The position numbers and the translations under genes are program-made. From NCBI RefSeq assembly GCF_017298635.1, contig NZ_CP071182.1, forward strand, positions 4,812,001 through 4,876,000: a DNA stretch of 64,000 bases, given 5' to 3'. The DNA is from Paenalicyclobacillus mengziensis. Its GTDB lineage: Bacteria; Bacillota; Bacilli; Alicyclobacillales; Alicyclobacillaceae. The notes below the pieces were generated by a model. It saw only the letters and a list, made by a program, of their open reading frames with translations, did not search any database and was not told the origin of the DNA. Below, piece after piece: positions 1-8,636 of the stretch; the first letter of the stretch is position 1, and the number at the start of each line of letters is the position of its first letter.

Positions 1-22
1 CATTTTAAGACGGCAAATCAAA

Positions 23-63
23 TCGAGAACGAGCAGAGGCAGCGACACTCTGCTCGTTCTCGA
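23..63. terminator. Long perfect inverted repeat
   Basis: Positions 23-38 and 48-63 form a perfect 16-bp stem with a 9-base loop. It lies beyond the 3' end of the minus-strand KdpD-like gene. The flank on the minus strand reads ATTTGATTTGCC, which is only weakly T-rich. It could end transcription from either side, but the gene to the left is outside the window. Confidence 0.5.
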
Positions 64-79
64 TATTTGTGGACCGCTA

Positions 80-116
80 AAGAGACACGGCATCGTCTGT
101 CTGCGCTGTGTCTCTT
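80..116 (-). terminator. Hairpin just after the KdpD-like gene
   Basis: The arms AAGAGACAC (80-88) and GTGTCTCTT (108-116) pair perfectly around a 19-base loop, 8 bases past the stop codon. There is no clear T tract, so termination is plausible rather than certain. Confidence 0.4.
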
Positions 117-123
117 GTCTTTA

Positions 124-2391
124 TCACTGAACCTCCCGATCACGCTCATGGGCGACAATATGCAAGTCAACAAATTCAGCGTGTTCGAGGACGTAATCGA
201 GGGGATTGGTTTTGAGTCGTGAAAGCACCCCTCGCTGTGTGAGTGGCCGTCCAGCTACGAGTTGCGAGACTTCGAGTTCCATCGCGGTTTGCACAATCGT
301 CAAACCAACGTTGTGATTCACAGCAGGTCTCGACAAAAAATGAGCGTCAAATTGCTCACTCAAATGCTTGATTTTCGCGAAATCGCGCTCATCTTGAGGT
401 CTCATGACCTCGTCTATCGAGACGACAAGTACCCAAAGTTCCGCGTGGAGGCGGTCAGCAATCCTCCATCCACGGCGGATGAGCTTTTCAGAGTGGGGTC
501 GATGGTTCACGCAGACAAGGATGCGCTCCACGTCATAGCTGTTCCTCCCCGTATGTCGTGCCCTGTCGATACGCTGATCCACGTCGTCCGCGACTTCGAG
601 TAGGGCTAATTCACGCAGTGCGGCCAGGTTTGCAGTCTGAAAGAAATTGTCGAGCGCACGTTCAATTTTGTCCCGAGTGTAGATGCGCCCTTCGACAAGT
701 CGCTGCTGCAAAGTCTCCGGTGTGACGTCAATAAGTTTAATCTCACGAGCCAACTTCATGAACCAGTCTGGCACGCGTTCTCGAACCTTGACCCCCGTAA
801 TGTGCTCGACCTTATCGTGCAAACTCTCGAGATGCTGAACATTGACGGCAGTCACGACGTTAATGCCTTGTTCAAGGAGATACTGGATGTCTTGATAACG
901 CTTCTCTCTGACACTGCCAGGAACGTTGGTATGCGCCAATTCGTCTACCAGGACCATTGTTGGTTCCCGGCGCAAAATTGCGTCGACGTCCATCTCTTCG
1001 TACACGCGTCCTTCGAGTTGAATCTGCTTTTTCGGAATGACTTCCAAATCCCCAATCTGCGCAGCCGTCTCAGCACGTCCGTGGGTTTCAATCAAGCCAA
1101 TGACCACGTCCCACCCTCGCTTGCGCCAGTCTCGTGCATCCTGGAGCATTTTATACGTCTTGCCAACCCCAGGAGCAGCCCCCACGTAGATGGTGAGTCT
1201 TCCTCGCAGACGAGGATTCTGGTTCCCATCGCTCTGCGCATCACTGGATTTCGGCAATTTAAACATCGTGTCCGGGGCGTCTCGCCAGCCCACAATCCGA
1301 AGGTCTGTATAGCGCAGGTTTCTGAGCAGGTAGCGCACTGGATTTTCTCTCCAAAGCTCCCATTTGCGGTCTGGTGCTGGCTGTCCGATAACGATTTGCG
1401 TAACATTGTAGCGTGCGGCAACGTCCGCAATCACGGCGCCAGTTTTTCTATCATTACGAGGCTCGAGAATGAATTCTCCCTCACACTCATCAGCTAACGC
1501 TTTCAGCTTGTCGAGATTCGCTCTCTCCTTTTCTGAAAGAGGTTCCTCCCCGCCCCTGGAAATAAACAGAACGTACAAATCTGCTTTCATACGCATCGCC
1601 ATGCGTTCGCCGCGCCCTATGAGCTTCACTGCTCGAGGATAGTGGCTGACGCAGACCATAATGACCTCTTTGGCCCCCACAGGACCTGGGATTCTCCGTC
1701 TTGAATAGGAACGCTCGAGCCGTTCGTCAACATCCTCTGCCACCATACGCAGAGCTAGTTCACGAAGGCCAGACAGATTCGACTTGCGAAAAAAGTTCTG
1801 TAGCGCCTGGTCAACCCTATCTGCAGGATAAATACTCCCATCCCGCAAACGCTGGCGCAGTGTTTCGGGGGTAACATCAATAACAGATACCTCATCAGCA
1901 CGCTTAATGAGAGATTCCGGAATCAGTTCCCTGACAGGAATGCCCGTGATTTCCTCCGCCTCATCGTGAATACCTTCGATATGTTGCACGTTGACGGTGG
2001 TGAGCACGGAAATCCCCTGATCGAGTAAGTATTCGACGTCCATATATCGCTTCGGAAACATGGACCCAGGCGCATTGCTGTGCGCTAGTTCATCAATGAC
2101 TACGACATCGGGACTCCGTTCCGTAATCGCTTCGATATTTACCTCTTCGAAGACCCTGTGATGAAAGTGAATTGTTTTTCTCGGAAGAATCTCAAGTCCG
2201 TCGATTTGTGCAGCTGTTTCCGGTCTGTCCCTCACATCCACATAGCCAATCACTACATCGATGCCCCGTTCTTTCAAGGACACAGCTTCCCGCAGCATCG
2301 TGTATGTCTTTCCTACGCCCGGGGCAGCCCCGATGAATATCTTAAGTTGCCCCGGGTTTGTGCCAAATACTTCCCCAGTGTTCGATGTCAT
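124..2391 (-). CDS. Tandem KdpD-Usp-KdpD-Usp sensor protein without a kinase domain
   Basis: This protein of about 755 residues holds two complete copies of the cytoplasmic sensory half of KdpD. Each copy has a KdpD domain with a Walker A motif, GAAPGVGKT (residues 21-29 and 404-412), the VIDELAH or VLVDELAH segment and a TTVNVQH or TAVNVQH segment, followed by a universal-stress-type domain (about 242-368 and 625-750). There are no membrane segments, HisKA or HATPase domain. The kinase half is the separate gene at 8637-10304. The ATG at 2391 is chosen because GGAGAGG lies 6 bases upstream; the longer ORF to 2532 runs into the preceding gene remnant. Known role of the family: the KdpD N-terminal region senses potassium, ATP or c-di-AMP. 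It is inferred that this protein acts in trans on the split kinase. Confidence 0.85.
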   Translation of the reverse strand: MTSNTGEVFGTNPGQLKIFIGAAPGVGKTYTMLREAVSLKERGIDVVIGYVDVRDRPETAAQIDGLEILPRKTIHFHHRVFEEVNIEAITERSPDVVVIDELAHSNAPGSMFPKRYMDVEYLLDQGISVLTTVNVQHIEGIHDEAEEITGIPVRELIPESLIKRADEVSVIDVTPETLRQRLRDGSIYPADRVDQALQNFFRKSNLSGLRELALRMVAEDVDERLERSYSRRRIPGPVGAKEVIMVCVSHYPRAVKLIGRGERMAMRMKADLYVLFISRGGEEPLSEKERANLDKLKALADECEGEFILEPRNDRKTGAVIADVAARYNVTQIVIGQPAPDRKWELWRENPVRYLLRNLRYTDLRIVGWRDAPDTMFKLPKSSDAQSDGNQNPRLRGRLTIYVGAAPGVGKTYKMLQDARDWRKRGWDVVIGLIETHGRAETAAQIGDLEVIPKKQIQLEGRVYEEMDVDAILRREPTMVLVDELAHTNVPGSVREKRYQDIQYLLEQGINVVTAVNVQHLESLHDKVEHITGVKVRERVPDWFMKLAREIKLIDVTPETLQQRLVEGRIYTRDKIERALDNFFQTANLAALRELALLEVADDVDQRIDRARHTGRNSYDVERILVCVNHRPHSEKLIRRGWRIADRLHAELWVLVVSIDEVMRPQDERDFAKIKHLSEQFDAHFLSRPAVNHNVGLTIVQTAMELEVSQLVAGRPLTQRGVLSRLKTNPLDYVLEHAEFVDLHIVAHERDREVQ

Positions 2392-2473
2392 CCCAGGCCT
2401 CTCCGCCTTCCAACATTCTGTCGGATATGATATCAAAAACCCAGGCGTACCGGGTTTTGCGGGCCGTCTCGTT

Positions 2474-3610
2474 TCAATCCCGCTCGTAAGCGACGATGTG
2501 TAAGTCAACAAATTCCGCATTTTCGAGTACATAATCTATCGGGTTTTTCCTTGCACGGGCACTGAACCCATTCTGGGGTAAAGGCTGCCCTGCAACCAAT
2601 TGAGACACTTTCAGTTCCTCAGCTGTACTCACAATGGTCAAACCAACATTTTGATTTAACGCATGTTTTGTGATAAATCGCGCGTCGAACTGGTCACTTA
2701 AATGTTGGATCTTTGCCAAATCAGGTTCGTCCTGGGCACTAAGAGTTGCATTACTCAAGACAACAAGAACCCATAGCTCTGCTTTCAACCGATCCGCTAT
2801 CCGCCAACCTCGCCGAATCAGCTTATCCGAATGGGGTCGATGATTTACACAAACAAGAATTCGTTCTAGTCCAGACTTCGTGTCAGATTTACGGAGCTGA
2901 CTATTCATGCGCTGGTCTACATCATCTGCTACCTCTAGTAGAGCTAATTCACGTAGTGCAGCCAAATTGGCCGTCTGAAAGAAATTCAACAAGGCGTGTT
3001 CAATCTTGTCACGTGCGTGGATTTTTCCATCGGTTAACCGCTGCTGAAGCGTCTCAGGAGTAACGTCAATCAGTTTAATCTCATGAGCTAACTTCATAAA
3101 CCAATCTGGAACACGCCCTCGTACCTTAACACCCGTAATATGCTCTACCTTGTCATGCAAACTCTCTAAGTGCTCTATGTTAACGGCAGTCACCACATGA
3201 ATTCCTTGTGCCGACAAGTGTTGAATATCCTGATAACGCTTTTCACGGATGGAGCCGGGAACATTTGTATGTGCGAGTTCATCAATCAAGACGGTACGTG
3301 GGCTACGCTCGACAATCCTTAGATCTGTGTAACGAAGGTTCCTTGACAAATACCGAACCGGATTATCCTTCCACAGTTTTGGATCTTTTTATTCGAAGTC
3401 GGTTGGCCAATTACGATCTGCGTCACATTAAATCGTTGTGCCACTTCTTCAATCACACTGCCGAGCTTCGACCACATCCACTCCGCTTTCCTTTAAGGAA
3501 ACGGCTTCGCGAAGCATTGTGTACGTTTTTCCAACACCTGGCGCAGCACCAATGAAACCCTTTAATTGTCCCGCCCCTGTACCAAATGCTGCCCCAGTAT
3601 TTGTTCCCAT
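2474..3610 (-). pseudogene. Decayed second copy of the duplicated KdpD-Usp gene
   Basis: The region begins with an intact ATG and Walker A (GAAPGVGKTYTML, near 3560). It then jumps after GVDVV straight to a segment matching residues from about 319 of the neighbouring gene (IEEVAQRFNVTQIVIGQP). The junction breaks the frame. A second frameshift follows at the A-run near 3386, and a second deletion joins LRIV to ERSPRTVLIDELAH near 3310. From there to 2474 the sequence is a good match to the second KdpD-Usp half of the neighbour. About 270 and about 110 codons are missing. The longest surviving ORF (2474-3349) could still be translated, but it lacks both Walker A motifs. Confidence 0.85.
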
Positions 3611-3698
3611 GTCGGCCGTCCCAACCTCCGAAAATAAACACAAATGGTCGAACTGAGCTTACCACAATAGAAATTCAACAGCACCTACTTACCAGCAC

Positions 3699-4268
3699 CT
3701 ACTTACCCAGACGTTGCTCAATAGCCAAGTTGAGTTTCATCACGTTGACCATCGGCGCTCCCCAGATACCAATCAACCTGCCTTGCTTGTAACGATTGAT
3801 TAAAGAAATCAAATACTGTTCACTTAGCCCTGTTGACTTAGCAATCCTTGGTACCTGCAGTGTAGCATTCTGGATTGAGATATCGGGGTCCAGTCCTGAT
3901 GCGGAGGACTCCACCATGTCTGGCGGGATTTGCGAGACTGGTGTCCCAGGGTTTTGCTGTTCTACGGTTTGAATATTCCCTTTGATTTCTTTGATCAAAG
4001 CAGGGTTCGTCGGCCCAAGGTTTGACCCCCCGGAACCATTTGCAGCGTAATTCACTGCTGACGGACGATAATGAAATAACCCTGGATTGGAAATGGCTTG
4101 GGCAATCAATTTAGATCCGACTACCCGTCCGTTAACTTTTACCATGCTCCCATTTGCTTGGTACGGAAACACAAGTTGGCCGATTCCAGTTACGATCAAA
4201 GGGTAAATAAGCCCCAATAACACAACAGACACCACCAAGAATCTTAGCGAGCGCCACAAATTTACCAT
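3699..4268 (-). CDS. kdpC: Potassium-transporting ATPase subunit C
   Basis: KdpC is the single-span subunit that stabilises the KdpFABC potassium pump. About 189 residues are present, a normal length. There is one N-terminal membrane segment (about residues 8-30) and the typical soluble-domain signatures NPGTPVSQIPPDMVESSASG and GLDPDISIQNA. The gene follows kdpB by a few bases. The ATG at 4268 sits 8 bases after AAGGAG; another ATG two codons earlier (4274) is only 2 bases from it. Function is certain from family signature and operon position. Confidence 0.97.
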   Translation of the reverse strand: MVNLWRSLRFLVVSVVLLGLIYPLIVTGIGQLVFPYQANGSMVKVNGRVVGSKLIAQAISNPGLFHYRPSAVNYAANGSGGSNLGPTNPALIKEIKGNIQTVEQQNPGTPVSQIPPDMVESSASGLDPDISIQNATLQVPRIAKSTGLSEQYLISLINRYKQGRLIGIWGAPMVNVMKLNLAIEQRLGK

Positions 4269-4280
4269 TTTCATCGCTCC

Positions 4281-6338
4281 TTAGATATGCGCCAGGCCTA
4301 ATGCCGTGATGATTAAATCAATGACCTTAATTCCTATAAACGGGGCAATGACACCACCCAGACCATAAATAAGAATATTTCTCATCAGCATCGACGTGGC
4401 ACTCATCGGCTTATATTTAACGCCCCTCATGGCTAATGGAATTAAGAGCGGGATAATGATGGCGTTGAAAATCAACGCCGATAATATTGCACTTCGCGGA
4501 CTTGTCAAGTGCATGATATTGAGAGCTTGCAACTGTGGAATCATCATCAAAAACATCGCAGGAATGATGGCGAAATACTTCGCCACGTCATTCGCTATCG
4601 AAAATGTTGTGATGGCTCCCCGCGTGATGAGCAGTTGTTTTCCGATGGACACCACTTCAATCAGCTTGGTTGGGTCTGAGTCCAGGTCCACCATATTGCC
4701 AGCTTCTTTTGCAGCAGGCGTTCCTGTGTTCATGGCCAAACCTACGTCCGCTTGTGCGAGTGCCGGCGCATCATTGGTACCATCGCCTGACATGGCAACC
4801 AACTTGCCCTGTGCCTGCTCTTCTTTAATAAGGCGCATTTTGTCTTCTGGTTTCGCCTCAGCGATAAAGTCGTCGACTCCTGCCTCTTTTGCAATGGTTG
4901 CAGCAGTCAGAGGATTATCCCCGGTGCACATGACTGTTTTGATACCCATCTTCCGTAATTCTTCAAACCGTTCCCGCATCCCAGGTTTCACAATATCCTT
5001 GAGATAGATCAACCCGTAAATCTCTGCACCTTTAATCACCGCAAGAGGTGTGCCGCCCTCCACCGCAATATGATGGGTCTTCTCCTCTAAATCATTTGGA
5101 ACGGACCCGCCTTGCTGCTTTACATACTGACGAATGGCGTCAACCGCTCCTTTTCGGACGACGGTACCGTCAGGTAAGTCCAACCCACTCATGCGAGTGT
5201 CTGCACTAAATTCCACATTTTTAGCATCACTAAACTTCTCTCGAACGAACGAAACGCCTTTCTCTTTTCCAAGTTCGACAACCGAACGCCCTTCTGGTGT
5301 TTCGTCAAACAAGGAAGACATCACGGCGGCTTCAATCAGCGACTTCTCGTCCCGCGACCCAACCGGGATAAATTCACTGGCCAAACGGTTCCCGATGGTA
5401 ATGGTTCCTGTCTTATCCAAAATCAGCGTGTTGATATCGCCTGCTGCTTCTACTGCCTTACCGGATTTTGCAATCACGTTGAAACGAATCACTCTGTCCA
5501 TACCGGCAATTCCAATCGCCGACAGCAAGGCACCAATGGTCGTCGGAATCAGACATACCAACAAGGCTATCAAGGTTGCAATATCGATGTTACCACCGAC
5601 ATAATGAGCCATCGGATCTAAGGTGTCCACCACGATAAGGAAAATCAGTGTTAGACCAGCCAAAAGAACAGACAAAGCTAATTCATTTGGAGTCTTTTGC
5701 CGACTGGCCCCTTCTACCAGCCCAATCATCTTGTCGAGAAACGATTCCCCTGGGTCTGCGGTGACTCGGATAACAAGCTCGTCCGACAATAACTTCGTTC
5801 CACCGGTGACTGAGCTGAAGTCGCCTCCGGCTCCCCGAATCACTGGTGCTGATTCACCCGTAATCGCAGATTCATCGACGCTGCCGAGCCCCTCCAAGAC
5901 CTCGCCATCAGCAGGAATTGATTCTCCGGCTAGAACTCGAATGACGTCGCCCCTTCTAAGAACAGTGGCTGGGACATTCTCATACGTGCCATCCTGTCGC
6001 CGACGATTTGCAGTCAGGTCGGTTTTTGACTTTCGCAATGACTCCGCCTGTGCCTTGCCTCTGCCTTCGGCAATCGCTTCCGCAAAATTACCGAAGAGAA
6101 CCGTGATGAACAGAATGACTGTTACGACAATGTTAAACGCACGCTCTCCACTACCTGCTCCGTAGTGTCCGCCAAATAAGTTTGGGTCGAAGCTGAGCAA
6201 TAGCGTAACAACAAATCCAATTTCCACCACGAACATCACTGGGCTTTTCACCATTGTGATCGGGTTCAGCTTGCGAAACGAGTCGATGATGGCATGGTTC
6301 ACAATAGCACCAGACATACCTGTAGATTTGTTTGCCAC
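4281..6338 (-). CDS. kdpB: Potassium-transporting P-type ATPase subunit B
   Basis: This is the catalytic P-type ATPase subunit of KdpFABC. It is 685 residues, normal for the family. Visible motifs are TGES (ITGESAPVI), the phosphorylated aspartate in ILDKTGTIT, the KGA nucleotide-binding segment and the hinge [18 protein letters not shown]. Hydrophobic segments flank these as expected. Translation starts at a GTG preceded by AAGGAAGG. The gene lies 41 bases after kdpA and is followed closely by kdpC, so the subunits should be co-translated. Confidence 0.98.
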   Translation of the reverse strand: MANKSTGMSGAIVNHAIIDSFRKLNPITMVKSPVMFVVEIGFVVTLLLSFDPNLFGGHYGAGSGERAFNIVVTVILFITVLFGNFAEAIAEGRGKAQAESLRKSKTDLTANRRRQDGTYENVPATVLRRGDVIRVLAGESIPADGEVLEGLGSVDESAITGESAPVIRGAGGDFSSVTGGTKLLSDELVIRVTADPGESFLDKMIGLVEGASRQKTPNELALSVLLAGLTLIFLIVVDTLDPMAHYVGGNIDIATLIALLVCLIPTTIGALLSAIGIAGMDRVIRFNVIAKSGKAVEAAGDINTLILDKTGTITIGNRLASEFIPVGSRDEKSLIEAAVMSSLFDETPEGRSVVELGKEKGVSFVREKFSDAKNVEFSADTRMSGLDLPDGTVVRKGAVDAIRQYVKQQGGSVPNDLEEKTHHIAVEGGTPLAVIKGAEIYGLIYLKDIVKPGMRERFEELRKMGIKTVMCTGDNPLTAATIAKEAGVDDFIAEAKPEDKMRLIKEEQAQGKLVAMSGDGTNDAPALAQADVGLAMNTGTPAAKEAGNMVDLDSDPTKLIEVVSIGKQLLITRGAITTFSIANDVAKYFAIIPAMFLMMIPQLQALNIMHLTSPRSAILSALIFNAIIIPLLIPLAMRGVKYKPMSATSMLMRNILIYGLGGVIAPFIGIKVIDLIITALGLAHI

Positions 6339-6379
6339 TTGAAACCTTCCTTTCTTGCCGTCAGATGTAAGGGATGACG

Positions 6380-8086
6380 TTATTTAGCCAACTGGCCCGC
6401 AATCATCTGTAGATGTTCGCCAATGGGTCCGATTGCAACGGCCGGAAAAAACGTGAGTGCCCCCACAATAACGACGACAGCGAGAAACACACCGCCAAAG
6501 GAGTATGTGTCAGTTCTCAGGGTCCCTGAGGTTTCAGGCACGACCGATTTTTTAACGAGCGAACCTGCCATTGCAAACATGGCTATCATCGATACATACC
6601 GACCAAACAACATGACAAGCCCAATTGCGACGTTGTAAAAAACTGTATTGCCATTCAATCCTGCAAAAGCTGAACCATTGTTTGCTGCACCAGATGTGAA
6701 AGCATACAGAACCTCGGAAAAGCCATGCAGTCCAGGGTTCAACATTGATGAGGTACCGACCTTTGTCGCAACAGCAATCGCCGTGGGAACCAATATGACA
6801 AACGGATGAACCAACATGGCTGCCGTGGCAAGCTTAATTTCCCGAGCCTCAATCTTTTTGCCAAAAATTTCAGGCGTCCGTCCAACCATGAGCCCGGACA
6901 AAAACACCGCAATAATCAGGAACATTAAAATGTTGAGCAACCCGACACCAATACCGCCGAATACCGAGTTAAACATCATGAACACAATTGGCACCATACC
7001 GCCGAGCGGCGTCAGGCTATCGTGCATCGTGTTGACTGCACCGGTTGTGAAAGCAGTGGTCGCCGCAACAAAAATACTGCTGAGCGATTCCCCGAAACGA
7101 ACTTCTTTGCCTTCCATGTTTCCGCCGCCGATGCCGAGCAAGTGGTGAACCAGCGGGTCTCCTGCTGTTTCAGATGCGTATACGGTGAACGCACCAATGA
7201 GCAGCAAACCTGTAAGGAACACATATAAAATAGCTGCTTGCTTGCGGTTTTTAATGAATTTCCCAAACGTCGCAATGAGTGCGCTTGGAATCAAAGCCAT
7301 TGCGAGAATCTCCAACACGTCCGTTAACGCTGATGGGTCTTCAAAAGGATGCGCCGAGTTGGCATTGAAGTAGCCGCCACCGTTGGTGCCGAGCTGCTTG
7401 ATGGCTTCAAGTGACGCGACTGGCCCCCTGGAGATAGTCTGCGTCCCCCCTTGGAGGGTATGAGCAATCTGTGCACCTTGAAGCGTTTCCGGTAAGCCTA
7501 ATCCGACGAGTACAATTGCAAAAACGAATGCCAGAGGCAACAAAATCCGGGTATGTACCTTGACATAGTCGACCCAAAAGTTGCCCAGTGTTCGACCTCT
7601 GTTGGCTACGATTCCACGTACAAAGGCAATGACTGCGACCACACCTGCAGCTGCAGACGTGAACTGCAAATACGTGATGGCAACCATTTGCCCCAAATAC
7701 GACATCGACTGCTCACCAGCGTAATTCTGCCAGTTGGTATTTGTGATGAAACTGGCCGCCGTATTGAAGGCTAGGTCCCAACTCATGCCCTTAATGTGGT
7801 CCGGGTTTAACGGTAGTACTCCCTGTAAGACGAAAATCAGGTATACGAATAGGGCCATCACGAACTGGACTAACAGCCACGCTTTCACATAACTTTTCCA
7901 ATCCATTTCTGCTGCTGGATTGATACCTACAAGTCTGTAAATGACTCGTTCTATCGGAGCGTATATGGGCTCTAGCCAGTTTCTCTGCCCTGTAAACACC
8001 CTGTAGATGTAACCCCCAAGTGGTATTGCCAATACCAAGATCAAGGCCACCACTGCGAGAATCCCAATCGTTCCTGCTAAACTCAA
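6380..8086 (-). CDS. kdpA: Potassium-transporting ATPase subunit A
   Basis: KdpA is the channel-like subunit that binds potassium in a four-repeat selectivity filter. The 568-residue protein is strongly hydrophobic with about ten membrane spans. It carries the family signatures [26 protein letters not shown] and [13 protein letters not shown]. The start is TTG, with GGGGGTG 7 bases upstream. It follows kdpF by 22 bases. The gene appears intact and functional. Confidence 0.98.
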   Translation of the reverse strand: MSLAGTIGILAVVALILVLAIPLGGYIYRVFTGQRNWLEPIYAPIERVIYRLVGINPAAEMDWKSYVKAWLLVQFVMALFVYLIFVLQGVLPLNPDHIKGMSWDLAFNTAASFITNTNWQNYAGEQSMSYLGQMVAITYLQFTSAAAGVVAVIAFVRGIVANRGRTLGNFWVDYVKVHTRILLPLAFVFAIVLVGLGLPETLQGAQIAHTLQGGTQTISRGPVASLEAIKQLGTNGGGYFNANSAHPFEDPSALTDVLEILAMALIPSALIATFGKFIKNRKQAAILYVFLTGLLLIGAFTVYASETAGDPLVHHLLGIGGGNMEGKEVRFGESLSSIFVAATTAFTTGAVNTMHDSLTPLGGMVPIVFMMFNSVFGGIGVGLLNILMFLIIAVFLSGLMVGRTPEIFGKKIEAREIKLATAAMLVHPFVILVPTAIAVATKVGTSSMLNPGLHGFSEVLYAFTSGAANNGSAFAGLNGNTVFYNVAIGLVMLFGRYVSMIAMFAMAGSLVKKSVVPETSGTLRTDTYSFGGVFLAVVVIVGALTFFPAVAIGPIGEHLQMIAGQLAK

Positions 8087-8108
8087 CTGACTTCACCCCC
8101 TAAAACGG

Positions 8109-8186
8109 TTAAAATTTTTCGGGATTAAAAATTACGTAGGTGAGATACACCATCAATATTGCCGACACAACTAACAACACCCACAT
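8109..8186 (-). CDS. kdpF: KdpF small subunit
   Basis: A 25-residue ORF begins MWVLLVVSAI and ends VIFNPEKF. It is one membrane helix with the short polar tail (N-P-E-K-F) typical of KdpF, the lipid-like stabiliser of the pump. GGAGG lies 9 bases before the ATG, and the gene sits immediately upstream of kdpA as in other kdpFABC operons. It is too short for most gene callers. Confidence 0.9.
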   Translation of the reverse strand: MWVLLVVSAILMVYLTYVIFNPEKF

Positions 8187-8200
8187 ACCGCAACCTCCAA

Positions 8201-8284
8201 TCAGGCCTTATCGAACAGTTTGATGAGCCACGCGAAAATCCCATATACTACAGCGAACATTGCAATGCTCAGCACATAACCCAT
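8201..8284 (-). CDS. Tiny single-span membrane protein ahead of kdpF
   Basis: A 27-residue ORF starts MGYVLSIAMFAVVYG and ends WLIKLFDKA. A GGGAGGG ribosome binding site is 5 bases upstream. It has one membrane helix and an amphipathic basic/acidic tail, and ends 14 bases before the kdpF start. Its position makes a Kdp accessory peptide likely, but it is not KdpF itself and its function is unknown. Confidence 0.65.
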   Translation of the reverse strand: MGYVLSIAMFAVVYGIFAWLIKLFDKA

Positions 8285-8405
8285 ACGCTGCCCTCCCAGC
8301 CAATCACTTCGTGTTATGCTCCCAAGCAGAAGCCCATCCCATTCCAATGAATTTTGTCTCTCCTGCCTGATGCTCATACTGGTTCCACTGGTTCGGGAAC
8401 GCTAT

Positions 8406-8474
8406 GTCTGCCAGTGGCTCCGGTGTTTTCGACGAAGACACCATGTCCGCCCAAGCGGATGCTGGCTGCCAGAC
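8406..8474 (-). ncRNA. Candidate folded leader of the kdp operon (three-way junction)
   Basis: Read on the minus strand upstream of the first small ORF, three stems nest as a three-way junction. The closing stem is 8406-8414 with 8466-8474 (8 of 9 pairs). One arm is 8446-8450 with 8455-8459 (5 perfect pairs, 4-base loop). The other arm is 8422-8430 with 8434-8442 (8 of 9 pairs, 3-base loop). A 92-codon ORF (8304-8582, minus) overlaps it and has a signal-peptide-like segment ending ASAWA, so a short secreted protein is the alternative reading. No ydaO (c-di-AMP) consensus was recognised. Confidence 0.4.
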
Positions 8475-8554
8475 GCTGACTACACCGCTTCCAACTACGC
8501 AGATGATTGTAGGGCCGATCGGTGTAAAAATGGGGTAAAGATACTGTGTATCAG

Positions 8555-8573
8555 CGTAAAAAAAACGTAAAAA
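8555..8573. promoter_or_regulatory. Probable KdpE operator: direct repeats in the divergent kdp gap
   Basis: CGTAAAAA occurs at 8555-8562 and again at 8566-8573, an 11-bp (one helical turn) phasing. OmpR-family response regulators typically bind such direct repeats. The site lies between the minus-strand kdp operon and the plus-strand kinase/kdpE genes. Assignment to KdpE is by position. The rest of the 8475-8636 gap shows no further clear signal. Confidence 0.45.
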
Positions 8574-8636
8574 TCGGCGCATCTGGTCTGTTCTGAGTTA
8601 TAAATGATGTAGTTCTTTCGTGAGGAGTTGCACATC

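Noticed and set aside
4396-6165. Several 110-200 codon plus-strand ORFs opposite kdpB and kdpA
   Set aside because: They are antisense shadows of strongly supported genes and show no start signals or motifs.
8304-8582. 92-codon minus-strand ORF with a signal-peptide-like segment ahead of the kdp operon
   Set aside because: No ribosome binding site at its start, and it overlaps the probable KdpE site and the folded leader. Kept only as an alternative reading of that region.
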